The position numbers and the translations under genes were made by a program. A model generated the notes under the pieces. It saw nothing but the letters and a program-made list of their open reading frames with translations. It was not told the origin of the DNA and did no database searches. A stretch of 64,000 nucleotides of DNA, taken from NCBI RefSeq assembly GCF_964204865.1, contig NC_135251.1, forward strand, positions 6,138,001 through 6,202,000, written 5' to 3'. The stretch is from Styela clava (taxonomy: Eukaryota; Chordata; Ascidiacea; Stolidobranchia; Styelidae). Of the stretch, positions 24,091-34,801 are shown one piece after another (position 1 is the first letter of the stretch; every line of letters begins with the position of its first letter).

Positions 24091-27000
24091 TTAAATTCTC
24101 CTTCTGAACTTCATTTCCGTTGATTTGAGTGTTTGCATTTTCCACTTAATCCAGATAATTCCTTTATTGTCGTATCTTCCGTTTTTGTAATACAGCCCAT
24201 TTAGATTGGAGTTGTAACATGGACCGTACCACCAACCCCCATAATAGGGAGTTCCGCAATTTTCTCCAGGGATATTGTCTTCTTCGGTTGAAAATACTCG
24301 GTCACTGTGCATTTCCAGTGCATCGCCTGCCGTTCCCGAATACCCAATAACTTTCAAACGATATGTGTGGGTTTCGGATGCTATGTGGAATACACTGAAA
24401 GATAGAAGGATACGCTAGGGCAGGAGTTTTTGAACTTTTATTGTTGTGGAGTATGTGAAGAGGTTGACTATTATTTAGGAAGCTGAATTAAATTTATAGA
24501 AATAGAAAACATTGTTCCTCATCGATTGAAGTGAAATGAATAACTTTATTCAATGAGGATGTATTTGCTGCTTTGTATTTTAAAAATTTTAAAATTGCAG
24601 TTTGGACAGTTACAAAATTAGCCAAGTCAGAATTTCGACGAGTAAACAAATAGCGCACGTAGCCATTGTGTCTCTCTCATGAAGACTTCCGTATGCTCGG
24701 GTGCTAAAACTTGAAATATTTGCTTACGGTAAACTCTACTTTGTTGTTTAAAGAGTGTCATTAAAGACGCCTTTTTTGTGAAAAACGTTAGGAACATCAA
24801 ACGTAAGGAATACATGAAAATCATCAAGAGCCCGCGGGCCAAATCCGGCCCGTTGGGTAATTTAATCTGGCCCGCTCTATACTGCCACAACCAAACTGAA
24901 ACCAAATTTTAATGTTTTGGCTAAAAATAGCTCAAGGAATTTGTTGAGATTGCGGTTAAATTTAGTTTTCGCACAAAGCATATTATTTTACACCTTTGAT
25001 TTGTAAACTGTAAATATTATTCATAAAATCTAGCCTACGTCAGACTTACATGGCCCGCCAGACTAAGTGGGCAAAATTTGTGGCCCCTGGTTTAAAAACC
25101 TTGCTCACCTCTGCTCTAGCTATGACTCCCCGGATTATCTTGCGCGGTTATGTAGGTTTGATTTCAGTGGAAGATAAACATATGTGTACAGGCAGTGTGG
25201 CGGAGCGGGCTAAACGTTATGAATACGTTCGCCAGGTTCGAAATCCACTCGGAATCAATATTGTGTGAGAGGGTTGCTGGACTCTTAACCGCCGTAGAGT
25301 GATTAACATAACCGTGGGTCGGTTACGACTTACTTCAGCATCAAGTCATGGTATCTAAAAAAGAAATTACTCTCTAACTAAGGTCATACCCCACATGGAC
25401 TGGTAACTGGACGAGAGGCTCGACTGTTTTCTTCTCCTTCCAGATAAAAGCTAGCTTTTTGACGTCGGAGGATAACCTATGGTCGGTTACTGCTTCCTTC
25501 AAAATGAAGTTAACGCATTTGTAAAATCTGAATAACTATCCCCGAACCCGACATGGAGGGGTTGTGGTTCACCATATGATTTGGTCGTCTTATCGGCTTT
25601 CTTTTTCCGGATAAATGTGGAAGATTTTAATTCTCACCTGTATTTAGCATACCTAACATTTCCACTAAAATCCTCCAAGTCGACTCTGAGTTCGTGAACA
25701 CCATTTTTAGTCAATCGATGAATTGTTTCCAGCCCTGTAAAACAAGAGAGCGATGCTCAAAAATATGGAAACGAATGATAGTCGTCTGTGGTTGAAAATA
25801 CTCGGTCACTGTGCTCTTCCAGCGCATTGTCTGTCGTTCTAGAATACCTCATAACTTTTAAACGATATTTGTGGGTCCCGGATGTTATGTAAAATGCTCT
25901 GATACGTCAACGATATAAAATAAATTTCGCGTATCAAGAGACCACAAAATCAACAATCCACACAAAAATGCGGCTGTCACGTGACCTTACAGTACAACCT
26001 TACATTAAAAAAAACATTACGTTTTCATACTTATGTGTGCGCCTTTTTAAACTTCTGGATTACGATTTTATGTTTTATTGGGAAAAATCCGAATTTTTAC
26101 AACGACACCACTAAATGGCTTTGCGGGCCGGATTATATCCCGCGGGCCGCATGTTGCACATCCCTGCACAAGGCTAACGCGCCCAAAGATTTTTTTTAGT
26201 TTGGGAATTTGTGTAAATTATTCAACTAACCAAATTTCTGTCATGATTTCCGATATCATTAGACAGTGGCCATTGAGTGAGTAAGCCTTTAGTGACCAAA
26301 TATACCTTTTTGGCGATTGAGTAAGTTAAGGCATTTAGCCTGACCCCCAGAAGGTTCACGGACCTCCGGTAGGAATCCACTGCACTATACCGTAGAGCCC
26401 ACTCTGCTGCTTCTATGAGTTTTTCATCGACGTGGTTGGAATATTTATGCAAATTATTTACCTAACCACATTTCTTTGTCAGGCTCTCCAAATCCGTTCA
26501 CGTAATCTTTCCGTTTTCTATTAAAGTTTGTTGATCCGTCGTATCTTCTTTGGAAGACCTATACAGACAATAATTTTAAAATTAATTTCATGAAACAAAA
26601 ATAATTTTTTTACAAAAAGCTGTAAAAGAAAAATTCAGACTAGTTCTCCCCTTTTTTTTCTTTCGTGGCTTTTGTTGCAAAATTCTGTTGCACATTAACT
26701 TTTTCATGCAAGGGAAAAACTACAAGAAAATTAAACTTCCTTATCGCAAGGATACGCAATTCAATCTTAATAATCAAAATGAGAATTACCACCCAGAGCT
26801 AAAAAGCAGAAGCATCCTTCGTTGATATATTTATAACTAATTTATCAATAACTCTGGCAATTCTAATAGGTTTGTGACGATCGATGCTCAAATATATGGA
26901 CACGGGGACAAAATGCCGTAGTATGGGTTTGCAATCAGTCACAGTAGACCACCGGGTACCCAGTCTTCACGGCTAATGCAAAACCGGAACCGCCACAATC

Positions 27001-30000
27001 GGCACCATTGTTGATGACGCCATGGCACACAACAACAAGAGAGCTACGCACAAATATATGGACACGTTAGACCAGAACGAATCAGTCCTTACCGGTACCT
27101 TTGACGCTACCGGTACCCTCAAAAAAGTTCTGAATTTCCAGTAGCAAGAATTTTGCAGAATCAAAATGTACAGCCAGTCATGACACTGACTAAAATCCGT
27201 GTTCCCATGGATAAAAAATAATACGGCAAAATTTTAGACGAAATATCAAATTTCATAGAATTCACGCAAAATTTTGAAATAAATAAAAGTAATAGCCTTC
27301 TAGCGAAAAAATTAATCTTTAACCACTGAAAATTTCAAAGCAATTGGTCCAGTATTCGAAGAGAAAAGCGACTTTTCAAAAACGTGTCAAAGAACAAGAA
27401 CAACAACAACAACAACAACATAATATTGAAACGATCGTTATGGCCACTAAACGTGTCCAAAAAAGAGACTCACAGAGTCCACAGAAATTTCTGAAATAAA
27501 TAAGTAGAGGTAATAGCATTCCAGCAAAAAATAAAATCTTTGTCTAAAAATTTCAAAGCAATAGGCCCGACCTCAAAACTCAATATCGAACTCATCAATA
27601 ACACGTAACCTCATTTAAGAAAGTATATGTATGTCACTACCTAAGTTACATAAACAAGTGATAAGCTGTAGCCGGAACGCATTCTATGGACCTTTTCCCG
27701 ACCTTTGACCCCCGAAAATTTTTTCCTGTACTTTACCATTGCAAAATTATCGGGGCTTATTTTAAGAGTGGTTTTGCGAGTTAGCGCCTGTAAAATGTGG
27801 TATTTGTTCCAAACCATCATTATAATTTATCGCATACAACAATTTTTTTTTTTAAAAGTACTGGTAACGAATTTAAGCCTAGTCTATCACAGCTTTTTCT
27901 ACACTAATTGTTTATTCCTGCAATTAAATTAAAACTCCTAAGAAGACAGAGTGATCATTGAATTATCTGATTTATATTTAAATTTTCAAAACACAACTGA
28001 AAACTAACGAATAGAGTTCAAAAACGCAAAAAACGAGGTAATGTTTACAACCACGCCTGAAAATCTGTATGAGTGAGAAAAGTGTCTGAGCGGGTGCGAG
28101 AAGGGAGCATTGTTACGTCACTTTTTGCATCTTGCTGATTGGCGAATGTTACGAAGTAAACAAGAAAGTCGATTCTCGGGGAAAGGTCCATACCTTTTTA
28201 TTAATAAGATTTGTATTGAATTGCTATGAATACTCTTGTGATTTTACACAAACACATTTCATATAATTTCTTCACAGTTCATTGCAGTTCTGCAAACGTC
28301 CGCGTCGTGTTGTGAATATATTACATTTTTTGCGGTGCGTTCCGGTTGTTACGATTTTTCCAGCTCCTCACTGGGTGTAACCTTATATACAGGAGGGCCA
28401 GATAGAAAAAAACTGGGTGAAACCGCGGGCCGCATCTTTATTTATGCTATCTAGTAGTTTCAGGCAAAAAAATTTGGGCTCTTGATCCTATAACATGCGT
28501 TGTTCGCGCTAGCTAACTGTTAAGGCATTGTAAAGTCATATACATTAATAATAAATTGGATTCAGATATAAGCTTCGCGGAGGATTGAAATTACTGGCAC
28601 GCATTAAATTAAAAAACTTGTTTCGCCGACGCACATCATTCAAAATCGGCACTTCTCCGTGCGCCGTACAATTTTTTCTTGAGAGTAAATTTGGCCCGTT
28701 GGCTGCAGGTTGCACACCCCCGATATCAGCTATAAAAATATTCATTTACCTATATATTAATTTCATTGGGAATGATCAGATAACATTTTTGAAACAAACA
28801 ATACTTCGATACTTTTTCTAACTTAAGATTACATTATCGCCGCCACTTTACCCCAGGGGTGGGCATGGTTTTTGGACCGGCGGCCAAAATTTTGCTCACG
28901 TTCACTGGCGGGTCATGTAAGTGTAGGGTTGCCATACCGTCCGGAAAATTCCGGTCATGTCCGGAATTTAGGGTTAAATTTTGCGTCCGGGAAGATTTTA
29001 AAAAATGCTCAAATGTCCGGAATCCGAAATTTTACTGCATCTGCAATCGTACTGTGCACACTGCTAATAAAGAACATTGTTATTTTGTACCGTGCGCATA
29101 TTTTTTACTACGAGGTCATGAAAATAGTCATGCACTGTCCGGGATTTTGCTTTTTCAAATATGGTGACCCTATGTAAGTGTGACGTAAAAAGAAACATTT
29201 TATAAACAATATTCACAGTGTTACTAAAGCAACAGTGGAAAAAATAGGCCTTATGCCAAAACTAAATTTAACCGAAATCAACAAATTACTTGAGATATTT
29301 TTACCCAAAACATCAAAATTTGGTTTCCGTTTGGTTGCAGCAGTATCAGGCGAGCCAGATTGAATCACCTAACGGGTCGGATTTGGCCCGCGGGCCTTAC
29401 TTGGCCCAAGTCTGGTCTACCCCCTCCCAACTGGTGTAAATGGTAACTATAAACTTACAATCCATCCGCCTCCATCAGTATGAAGATCGCAATAAACTCT
29501 AATCGGATTTTCCTTCGATTCGGGATAAATATCAAACACTCCTCCGGTTGCACTCGAAGCTTTTGCGTTGGAAAGGGTCAAGTTTGTACAATCAGATGGG
29601 AAGTCTTTAATCAGATCGGCCTGGCCTTTAAGGTAAATAAATTGTAATCAGTGTTGGAGAGTTGGACTCGCGTCTGGGGCCGGGCATTTTCAATTTTAAA
29701 ACTTTGCCATGGGCGCCATTTTACGCAGATACGTCACTGAGTGGGCGTAAGATTTAACACGGGAATTTTAACCTGTGACACTAACACAGGAGTGGGCAAC
29801 GTTTTCAAACCAGGGGCCAAAAATTTCGCCCGCAAATCTGGCGGGCCATGTATGTGTGACGTAAAAATTTTTATGAACAATATTCACAGTGTTACAAAGC
29901 AAAGGTGGAAAACAATAAGCCTCGTGCAAAAACTAAATTTAACCGCAATCTCTACAAATTCCTATTTTTAGTGAAAACTTCAAATTTGGTTTTAGTTTGG

Positions 30001-30771
30001 TTGAGGCAGATTTAAGCGGGCCAGATTGAATTACCCAACGGGCCGGATTTGGCCCATGTCTGTATTAACACACGTGTTACCGTGTTTTCCCCAAAAATAA
30101 GACAGTGTCTTATTTCAATTTTCTTTTTTCGAAAAATAACACTAGGGCTTATTTTGGGTGGATAGCTTTTATTTTTCGTTATTTTGAACAGCATAGATTA
30201 TTAATCATTTGTAGCGTGTAGGAGAGATTTATTGCTATCGACTAGGTCAAAAAAGGGGTGGTCTTATATTAAAATAGTTTTTAAAAATCAGAATAGTTCT
30301 TATTTTCAGGGTATGTCTCATTTTTGGGGAAACACGGTATCTAACACTAGGCTATCGGGCAGTGCAGAACAGCGCAAATCAGTGTTTATAATTAAACCCT
30401 CACTATCTCGAGATCAAAATTTTGAATTATATAAATTTATATACCGGGTGTCTATAAAGTCTATTAACAATTTCAGTTTTGTTATGGAATCAGTTCTCAA
30501 TATATTTTAACCAGGTGTGTTGTTTTTCAATCAGTAATTGTTCAAGTATTTTTACTTCATTCAATACATCTGTTGGGGCCAAAACAATATATGGTATCGA
30601 TAAATTCTTTTTTCAATTTTAACAAATTTTCCAATACTTTATGGGCACCCTATATAACCAATTGAAACTTACTGAATCTTAGCGTGACCGGAACGACGAT
30701 GATAACGAGTACGAGTAGCAGAATCAGGCCGGCAATTACAAACTTCTTCTTTCGATCAAACCTCTGCGATT
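24091..30771 (-). CDS. Type II membrane protein with fibrinogen-related domain (5' exon missing)
   Basis: Five exons on the - strand join in phase: 30771-30673, 29625-29459, 26558-26462, 25734-25638 and 24394-24091, giving 253 residues to the stop. The first encodes a basic stretch (RFDRKKK) followed by a membrane span of about 22 residues ([14 protein letters not shown]), so the protein is N-in with its C terminus outside. The remainder is a fibrinogen C-terminal domain: DCTNL...[57 protein letters not shown] and the [15 protein letters not shown]...SNLNG block. The calcium loop reads STEEDN, not the usual DxDxD arrangement, so calcium binding may be altered. The architecture resembles FIBCD1, a pattern-recognition receptor, and the ascidian and mollusc fibrinogen-related proteins; I infer a surface recognition role. 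The domain is complete; the exon(s) with the start codon lie at higher coordinates and I could not identify them. Confidence 0.88.
24825..25125 (-). mobile_element. hAT-like MITE, CAGGGGTGGGCAA family
   Basis: The interior carries the family phrase for this element: gggcc, aaatccggcccgttgggtaa, then atggcccgccagactaagtg. Relatives are at 28855-29420, 29785-30060, 47165-47440 and 63520-63825. It lies in the last intron of the fibrinogen-domain gene. Confidence 0.6.
25195..25620 (+). mobile_element. tRNA-derived SINE, two partial copies in tandem
   Basis: The head gtgtggcggagcgggct with a B-box-like ggttcgaaatcc is followed by the SINE body (ttgctggactcttaaccgcc, then actggacgagaggctcg). A second body copy begins near 25465 (ggtcggttactgcttcc) and ends tcttatcggctttctttttcc. 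Full-length relatives are at 33375-33670 and 57470-57765. Confidence 0.7.
25780..25905 (-). pseudogene. Duplicated fragment of the last fibrinogen-domain exon
   Basis: Read on the - strand, this matches the start of exon 24394-24091: [12 protein letters not shown] for [12 protein letters not shown], then [11 protein letters not shown] for [11 protein letters not shown]. The reading frame is still open through the match and an atcag precedes it, but it stops after the first third of the exon, runs into a fragment of the GGACACG element (gagcatcgctctcttg) and lies upstream of exon 25734-25638, so it cannot rebuild a domain in order. It looks like a tandem-duplication remnant. Confidence 0.75.
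26870..27450 (+). mobile_element. GGACACG-element copies
   Basis: Two left ends (atgctcaaatatatggacac at about 26885 and cacaaatatatggacacgtt at about 27047) precede one interior (gcaattggtccagtattcga near 27341) and an AAC trinucleotide run at 27402-27420, ending taaacgtgtcc near 27450. This is probably two overlapping insertions. A well-bounded member is at 47940-48192. Confidence 0.6.
27685..28192 (-). mobile_element. ~508 bp MITE with GTCAAAGGTCGGGAAAAGGTCC ends
   Basis: The ends read ggaccttttcccgacctttg and attctcggggaaaggtcc, giving short inverted termini. The interior contains runs shared with 12336-12845 (for example gttttgcgagtt and cacgcctgaaaatctgt). No transposase frame. Confidence 0.65.
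28425..28720 (-). mobile_element. hAT-like MITE, GGGGTGTGCAACC family
   Basis: It ends with ggcagtaaa-like text and ctgcaggttgcacacccccg. The interior phrases ttcttgagagtaaatttggc and ctagctaactgttaaggcattg recur at 45500-45625 and 56487-56790. Confidence 0.55.
28855..29420 (+). mobile_element. hAT-like MITE with a second element nested inside
   Basis: The outer element starts caggggtgggcatggttttt and ends ggcccgcgggccttacttgg. Between about 28922 and 29174 it is interrupted by a different element with ends agggttgccataccgtccgg and tatggtgaccctatg. On either side of the insert the outer sequence resumes (atgtaagtg before, atgtaagtgtgacgtaaaa after), so the order of insertion is clear. The two overlapping 101-102 codon frames here are transposon sequence. 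Confidence 0.65.
29785..30060 (+). mobile_element. hAT-like MITE, CAGGGGTGGGCAA family
   Basis: It starts caggagtgggcaacgttttc and ends acgggccggatttggcccat. The middle, gtgacgtaaa ... acaatattcacagtgttac, is shared with 28855-29420 and 63520-63825. Confidence 0.65.
30079..30338. mobile_element. MITE with ACCGTGTTTTCCCC inverted ends
   Basis: The terminal inverted repeats read accgtgttttccccaaaaat and tttttggggaaacacggt and frame about 260 bp. A degenerate relative lies near 18428. It sits in the intron between the membrane-span exon and the first fibrinogen-domain exon. Confidence 0.7.
30427..30656. mobile_element. mariner-like MITE (GGGTGTCTATAAAGT ends)
   Basis: It starts gggtgtctataaagtct and ends actttatgggcaccc, flanked by TATA. 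Copies with the same interior (ccaggtttgttgtttt..., ggccaaaacaatatatgg) are at 40541-40747, 56995-57140 (part) and 58147-58352. Confidence 0.65.
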
Positions 30772-31804
30772 CTAAAATATAATCGAAATCAATGAATTAT
30801 AGCAGAAATAATGCTAATCACCGAGAACTTGAATGAGGTGTTAGATTAAAGTTAGAGTTGTACAATGTTCGGGTGAGGCTCTTCAACACTAACCAAAGAT
30901 GACGTAATGTTTTGAAATTGTATCAGCCGTGAAGATACCTTTTTATTAATATTTCCAAGCATGGTTACGAACATTGTCTGGTTTTATTGAATTTGCAAGC
31001 TATTAGATAAGCTGCGTTCTTGGAATTTTTTAAATCAATATTCCGAGTTTTGTTCAGTTGCAGTGATAATTTTTAGCGCTTGAAAGGGCGCTCCAGAATT
31101 GTGTGTACAAATATGGAGGTAACTAATTTTGTTTGCTTATTTCGCATCAAGTTGTGTAAAGAGACTTAACTTATTAGCAGAGGGAATATTAACTTGGCTA
31201 ACACAGAAATCCCGGAACTCGTAACAGAACTAAAGGGAGTAAAATCGGAATAAAATTATGGCATAACACTAATCTGCTTAGTACATATTTACGGGAGTAC
31301 CCTTAAAAGATATGACAGTATAGTTATATAAGTTTGTAAGCTCCAGCACGCGAATATTCCCTCAAATTCACTTACAAAATTTTCATAGGGTATCGTTACC
31401 AATTTGAGTAGTGATAGAAAATATTAGAGAATACCAAATTTGACTGATTTTTGGGTATTATTTTATTTTCCACTCATTTCAACGGCACGTTATTTCACAG
31501 TTTTTCTCATGTAAAAAACTTTCTGTGTGCCCTTTTACCTAGAAGCATAATGAGTGCCCTCCATTGCATTTATTACGAAAATATATGTTATTATATCATT
31601 ATCCATTCAATTTTTTGCCGATCCACGAGTACATTTTATTCAACTTTACAGGTCCTTCAGGTTTAAAAGGTTGGGAATCGCTGATCTAATTCAAAAGTCG
31701 CGTCAATCACGGAGTGAAGACTCATTGTCGCTCGGATCAGGGATTCCCAGTCCTTTATGGCTCGTGGTCTTCTTCTGGAGGCTTTGGCACTCATAGACCC
31801 CTAT
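30772..31804. other. Intergenic or upstream intron; one repeat, no exon found
   Basis: The first exon of the fibrinogen-domain gene should lie here or beyond. I searched the - strand for a donor in the right phase after an ATG and found none that fits; ATG AAA ATT TT|gtaagt near 31370 ends in the wrong phase. Positions 31085-31315 are a copy of the dispersed ggaggtaactaattttgtt repeat. The 31451-31796 open frames show no domain. Confidence 0.45.
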
Positions 31805-31805
31805 A

Positions 31806-32154
31806 CAGGGAGTCCTCTGGTTACGACGGTCGCGACTTACGCTGTTTCGAGGTTACGAACGCACTTCCAAAAAAATATAAAATAGAATTCTGTACTGTAA
31901 TATCTAAGCCTTTAAACTTGATAATTGTGATCAAGAAAATCAGTGCTTTGGGCTCATTGGTTTTCCTCATTTACATCGTACTTTTTGCATTATTTGTACA
32001 TTTTATTACTGTACCATACTTTACAATACAGTACGGTATGTATAGAGTAATTTATGTATGCCTACTGTACAGTATAATGTTCCGACTTACACTAAAATTC
32101 GGGTTACACCGCTTCTCAAGAACGGAACAACGTCGTAAGTCGAGGACTCCCTGT
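31806..32154. mobile_element. Mariner-type MITE with CAGGGAGTCCTC ends
   Basis: The inverted ends (cagggagtcctctggttacga and the complement at cgtaagtcgaggactccctg) are flanked by TA on both sides. The interior is palindromic near 31985-32065 (gtactttttgc ... gtacggtatgt). The 152-codon frame at 31714-32172 crosses this element and is rejected as a gene. Confidence 0.75.
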
Positions 32155-32335
32155 ATATCATTTCGGTGGTAATGTTCTTTTGATTGATAAAATCTCTTCA
32201 TTCAGATGACTCGGTTCACAACGAGTCTTTAATAAATTGATTTCAATTTTTCAAGGACAAGAATAACAGAGACAACAAATTAGAAAACGACACGTCCAAT
32301 AAACAAGTGTCTAATAAAGACCGTCCCATAATAAG

Positions 32336-32815
32336 AGATGCTTCCGACGTAGGTGCACCAAGATGGCGCACAACCTGAACATAGTATGTGTATCAGTCTG
32401 GGTTATCAGGTTGTGCGTCATTTTGATGCACGTACTTCGTGAGCGCAAAATAAGATAGTAAAACTTAACCTTCAAAATCCGTTGTAGAACTGTTTGAATT
32501 GGACATGTTGTGTGTAAGCGTATCGATCTTTTATATATTGATGCTCTGTTAAACAAAGAAATTAAAAGTCAAATAAAATGGCGGCGCTCCCGTAATATGT
32601 GAACCAAGATGGCAGACACCGGAACATAGTATGTATACCAGGTTAAGGTTCGGCAATAATTTTATTCCAATGTTCCTTAAATTAGTTCTATTACGAGTCC
32701 AGGGACTAGCCAAGTGATTCCCGTAGTATTTGTACCTGAAATTATTGCCGAACCCTAACCTGGTACACTACATTCCGGTGTCCACCATCATGCTACACAT
32801 ACTACGAGAGCACCA
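32336..32815. mobile_element. Two copies of the CTCCCGAAGTATG MITE family
   Basis: A short copy at about 32336-32445 (cgacgtaggtgcaccaagatgg) is followed by a fuller one at 32583-32815 (gcgctcccgtaatatgtgaa, ending catactacgagagcacc) with the family interior ttagttctattacgagtcc. No coding capacity. Confidence 0.6.
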
Positions 32816-33374
32816 AAACGTGTTTGCTATTAGAAAATGGGAATGGGTCGCATATTTTGAATAATCGAAATAACACTAACTACTTGGCCAACGTTTCCCA
32901 ATCGAGAAGATATTTTCTCCGTGAAGGAATTTTATTGTTATTTTATTTATTGTTTTTGGAGGGAGGGGATAATCCCAGCACAAATAAAGTGCAAGTTCGT
33001 TTGACTACGGAATCGGATTTATTATCAATAATATTCAAAACTAATTATTGTCTTAGCTCTACGAGCTTTCCATAATTTCGCAAATCCCACAGTATCAATA
33101 TATTTGTCTTTAGTTTCTTTTACCCAAAGCAAATTGAATGTTAGTAAATTCCGACGCGGTATTATTATACTGCACTCTACTGCCTAACATAGGCTATATA
33201 CTACGTACACTTAAAACTAAAACGATAAAGTTCTGTCTTATAAATCAATGCTGTCTCTGTGCCACATTCTAATTAGCATTAATCGCCACCGCCTTTTTTT
33301 ACTACGCTTTTTATACGTCCTTCACTGCGAAATAGGGGCCCATTCTGTACTTGCTTCCGCTGCTATGTAAGTCG
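32816..33374. other. Intergenic; nothing supported
   Basis: An 83-codon + frame at 32824-33075 has no domain and no flanking splice logic. The remainder is low-complexity AT-rich sequence. Confidence 0.4.
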
Positions 33375-33670
33375 CGGCTCGGCGGTGTGGTGCATCGTGC
33401 TAATCGTTGGGAATACGCTCCCCACCACACGCGGGTTCGAATACTATCAGGAGTTTGTTATGTGCGAGGAATTGGCCTCGTCGCCGTACCGTGGTTCACG
33501 TAACCGCTAGTCGGTTACGGCTTCCTCTATTAACAAGCCCATACACCTGAAACAAATAACTAACAAAGTAACTGAAATGGACTGGTAACCGGACGAGAGG
33601 CCGTGGTTCGCCATATGATTAAGCCGTATGATTAGCTTCCTCTCCCCCGATCCGAGCTACTAATCCTATC
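33375..33670 (+). mobile_element. tRNA-derived SINE, near full length
   Basis: The tRNA-like head runs from ggcggtgtggtgcatcgtgc to a B-box ggttcgaatac. The body follows: gaggaattggcctcg, accgctagtcggttacggct, actggtaaccggacgagagg and a terminal tcctctccccc...aatcctatcc. Copies in the window: 25195-25620, 34012-34245 (-), 34425-34540, 47878-48310 (interrupted), 49805-49985 (-), 54040-54285, 55078-55555, 57470-57765, 60425-60520 and 61855-62010 (-). Confidence 0.8.
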
Positions 33671-34011
33671 CGAGCTACTTTGTTATAGACGGGACGGGAT
33701 CTCCAATGGCACGGCACTGCCTGTCCAATTTATTTAAAACAGGTCGAGTGAGATAGTGCGCATGGGATTTGGAGGAAGAATTTCAACCTGCTTTGCTAAC
33801 CCAGCTGAGTACAACGCTCTAACAACTAGGAAAACCTTCAATTTTCAAAGGACATCAGACTGTCTTTGTACTTGAAAAGTGAAAGTCAATCTACGCGATG
33901 AATTTACCGTAATATAAGAGCGGTAATTGAATAAGTAGAGTTATCATTTCGCTCCATTCGATTTACGTCAAATATGAATGTGATAAAATAGCTTTTACAT
34001 ATTTATCCCGG

Positions 34012-34540
34012 GGAAAGCAAAGCCGATAAGACGGCTTAACCATATGGCGACGGCCCCCGTCCGGTTACCAGTCCAATTCGGGTACTTTGTCAGTTATTGC
34101 TTTCAGATGTATGAACTTGATGGTGGAGGAAGCTGTAACCGACCAGCATTTACGTGAACCAGCCTACGGCGGTGAGGAGTCCAGCAATTTCCTCGCACAT
34201 AATTATCACTGCGGAATTCGAACCTGTGAACATATTCAGGATGATTGAGAAGTGCGATGGCGAGCTCATTCCACCAATGGTATGCATTATTCTATTCGGT
34301 ACCGACGCTAACAAAGTTGCTATTACCAAACTGCGCGATGTTGGCGCTGGTGCTGAAAACTGTGCCTGTTCATAGACAAGAACACAAGGCAATGCTTTCC
34401 AAGTCCATGCTTCCGAAAACAAACAATATAACTAATCCCATACCCAACTTGGAATGGTAACCGGACGAGAGGCCGTGGTTCGCCATATGGATAAGCCGTC
34501 TTATCGGCTCTCCTCTCCCCCGGGATAAATATGTAAATCC
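34012..34540. mobile_element. Two SINE copies, head to tail in opposite directions
   Basis: Positions 34012-34245 are a - strand copy (gccgataagacggcttaacc ... gaattcgaacctgtgaa, the reversed B box). Positions 34425-34540 are the 3' body of a + copy (aatggtaaccggacgagagg to tatcctatcc). The open frames of 71-108 codons across this block on both strands are SINE sequence. The block ends about 250 bases 5' of METTL6. Confidence 0.75.
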
Positions 34541-34801
34541 TATCCTATCCTCTCTCTCCCTCTCGCATATATCAAATTTGTTAATGTTTGTCAAATTACC
34601 GTAATCAGAGCAGGTCGGAGTTCGGGGACGATAGCCAGGATCACAAGGTGGTAGCGCAGAGTATATTTGGGTTTTTACTTGGCTGAAGACCAGCATTTAC
34701 TACTCGCGTAGTTTGGCGGCTCGTCGAAGGTCTTTTCTGTTTTCTCAGTCGGTGCAATTTATATTCTGATTTGAATTTTTTAAATCCGGAATAGCTGCAA
34801 A

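Noticed and set aside
28859-29177. Two 101-102 codon + frames
   Set aside because: Both run through nested MITEs and have no protein features.
31714-32172. 152-codon + strand open frame
   Set aside because: It crosses the end of a mariner-type MITE (31806-32154) with TA flanks; no domain and no splice context.
34150-34696. Several 71-108 codon frames on both strands
   Set aside because: These are reading frames through two SINE copies and their flanks; identical text recurs in other SINEs of the window.
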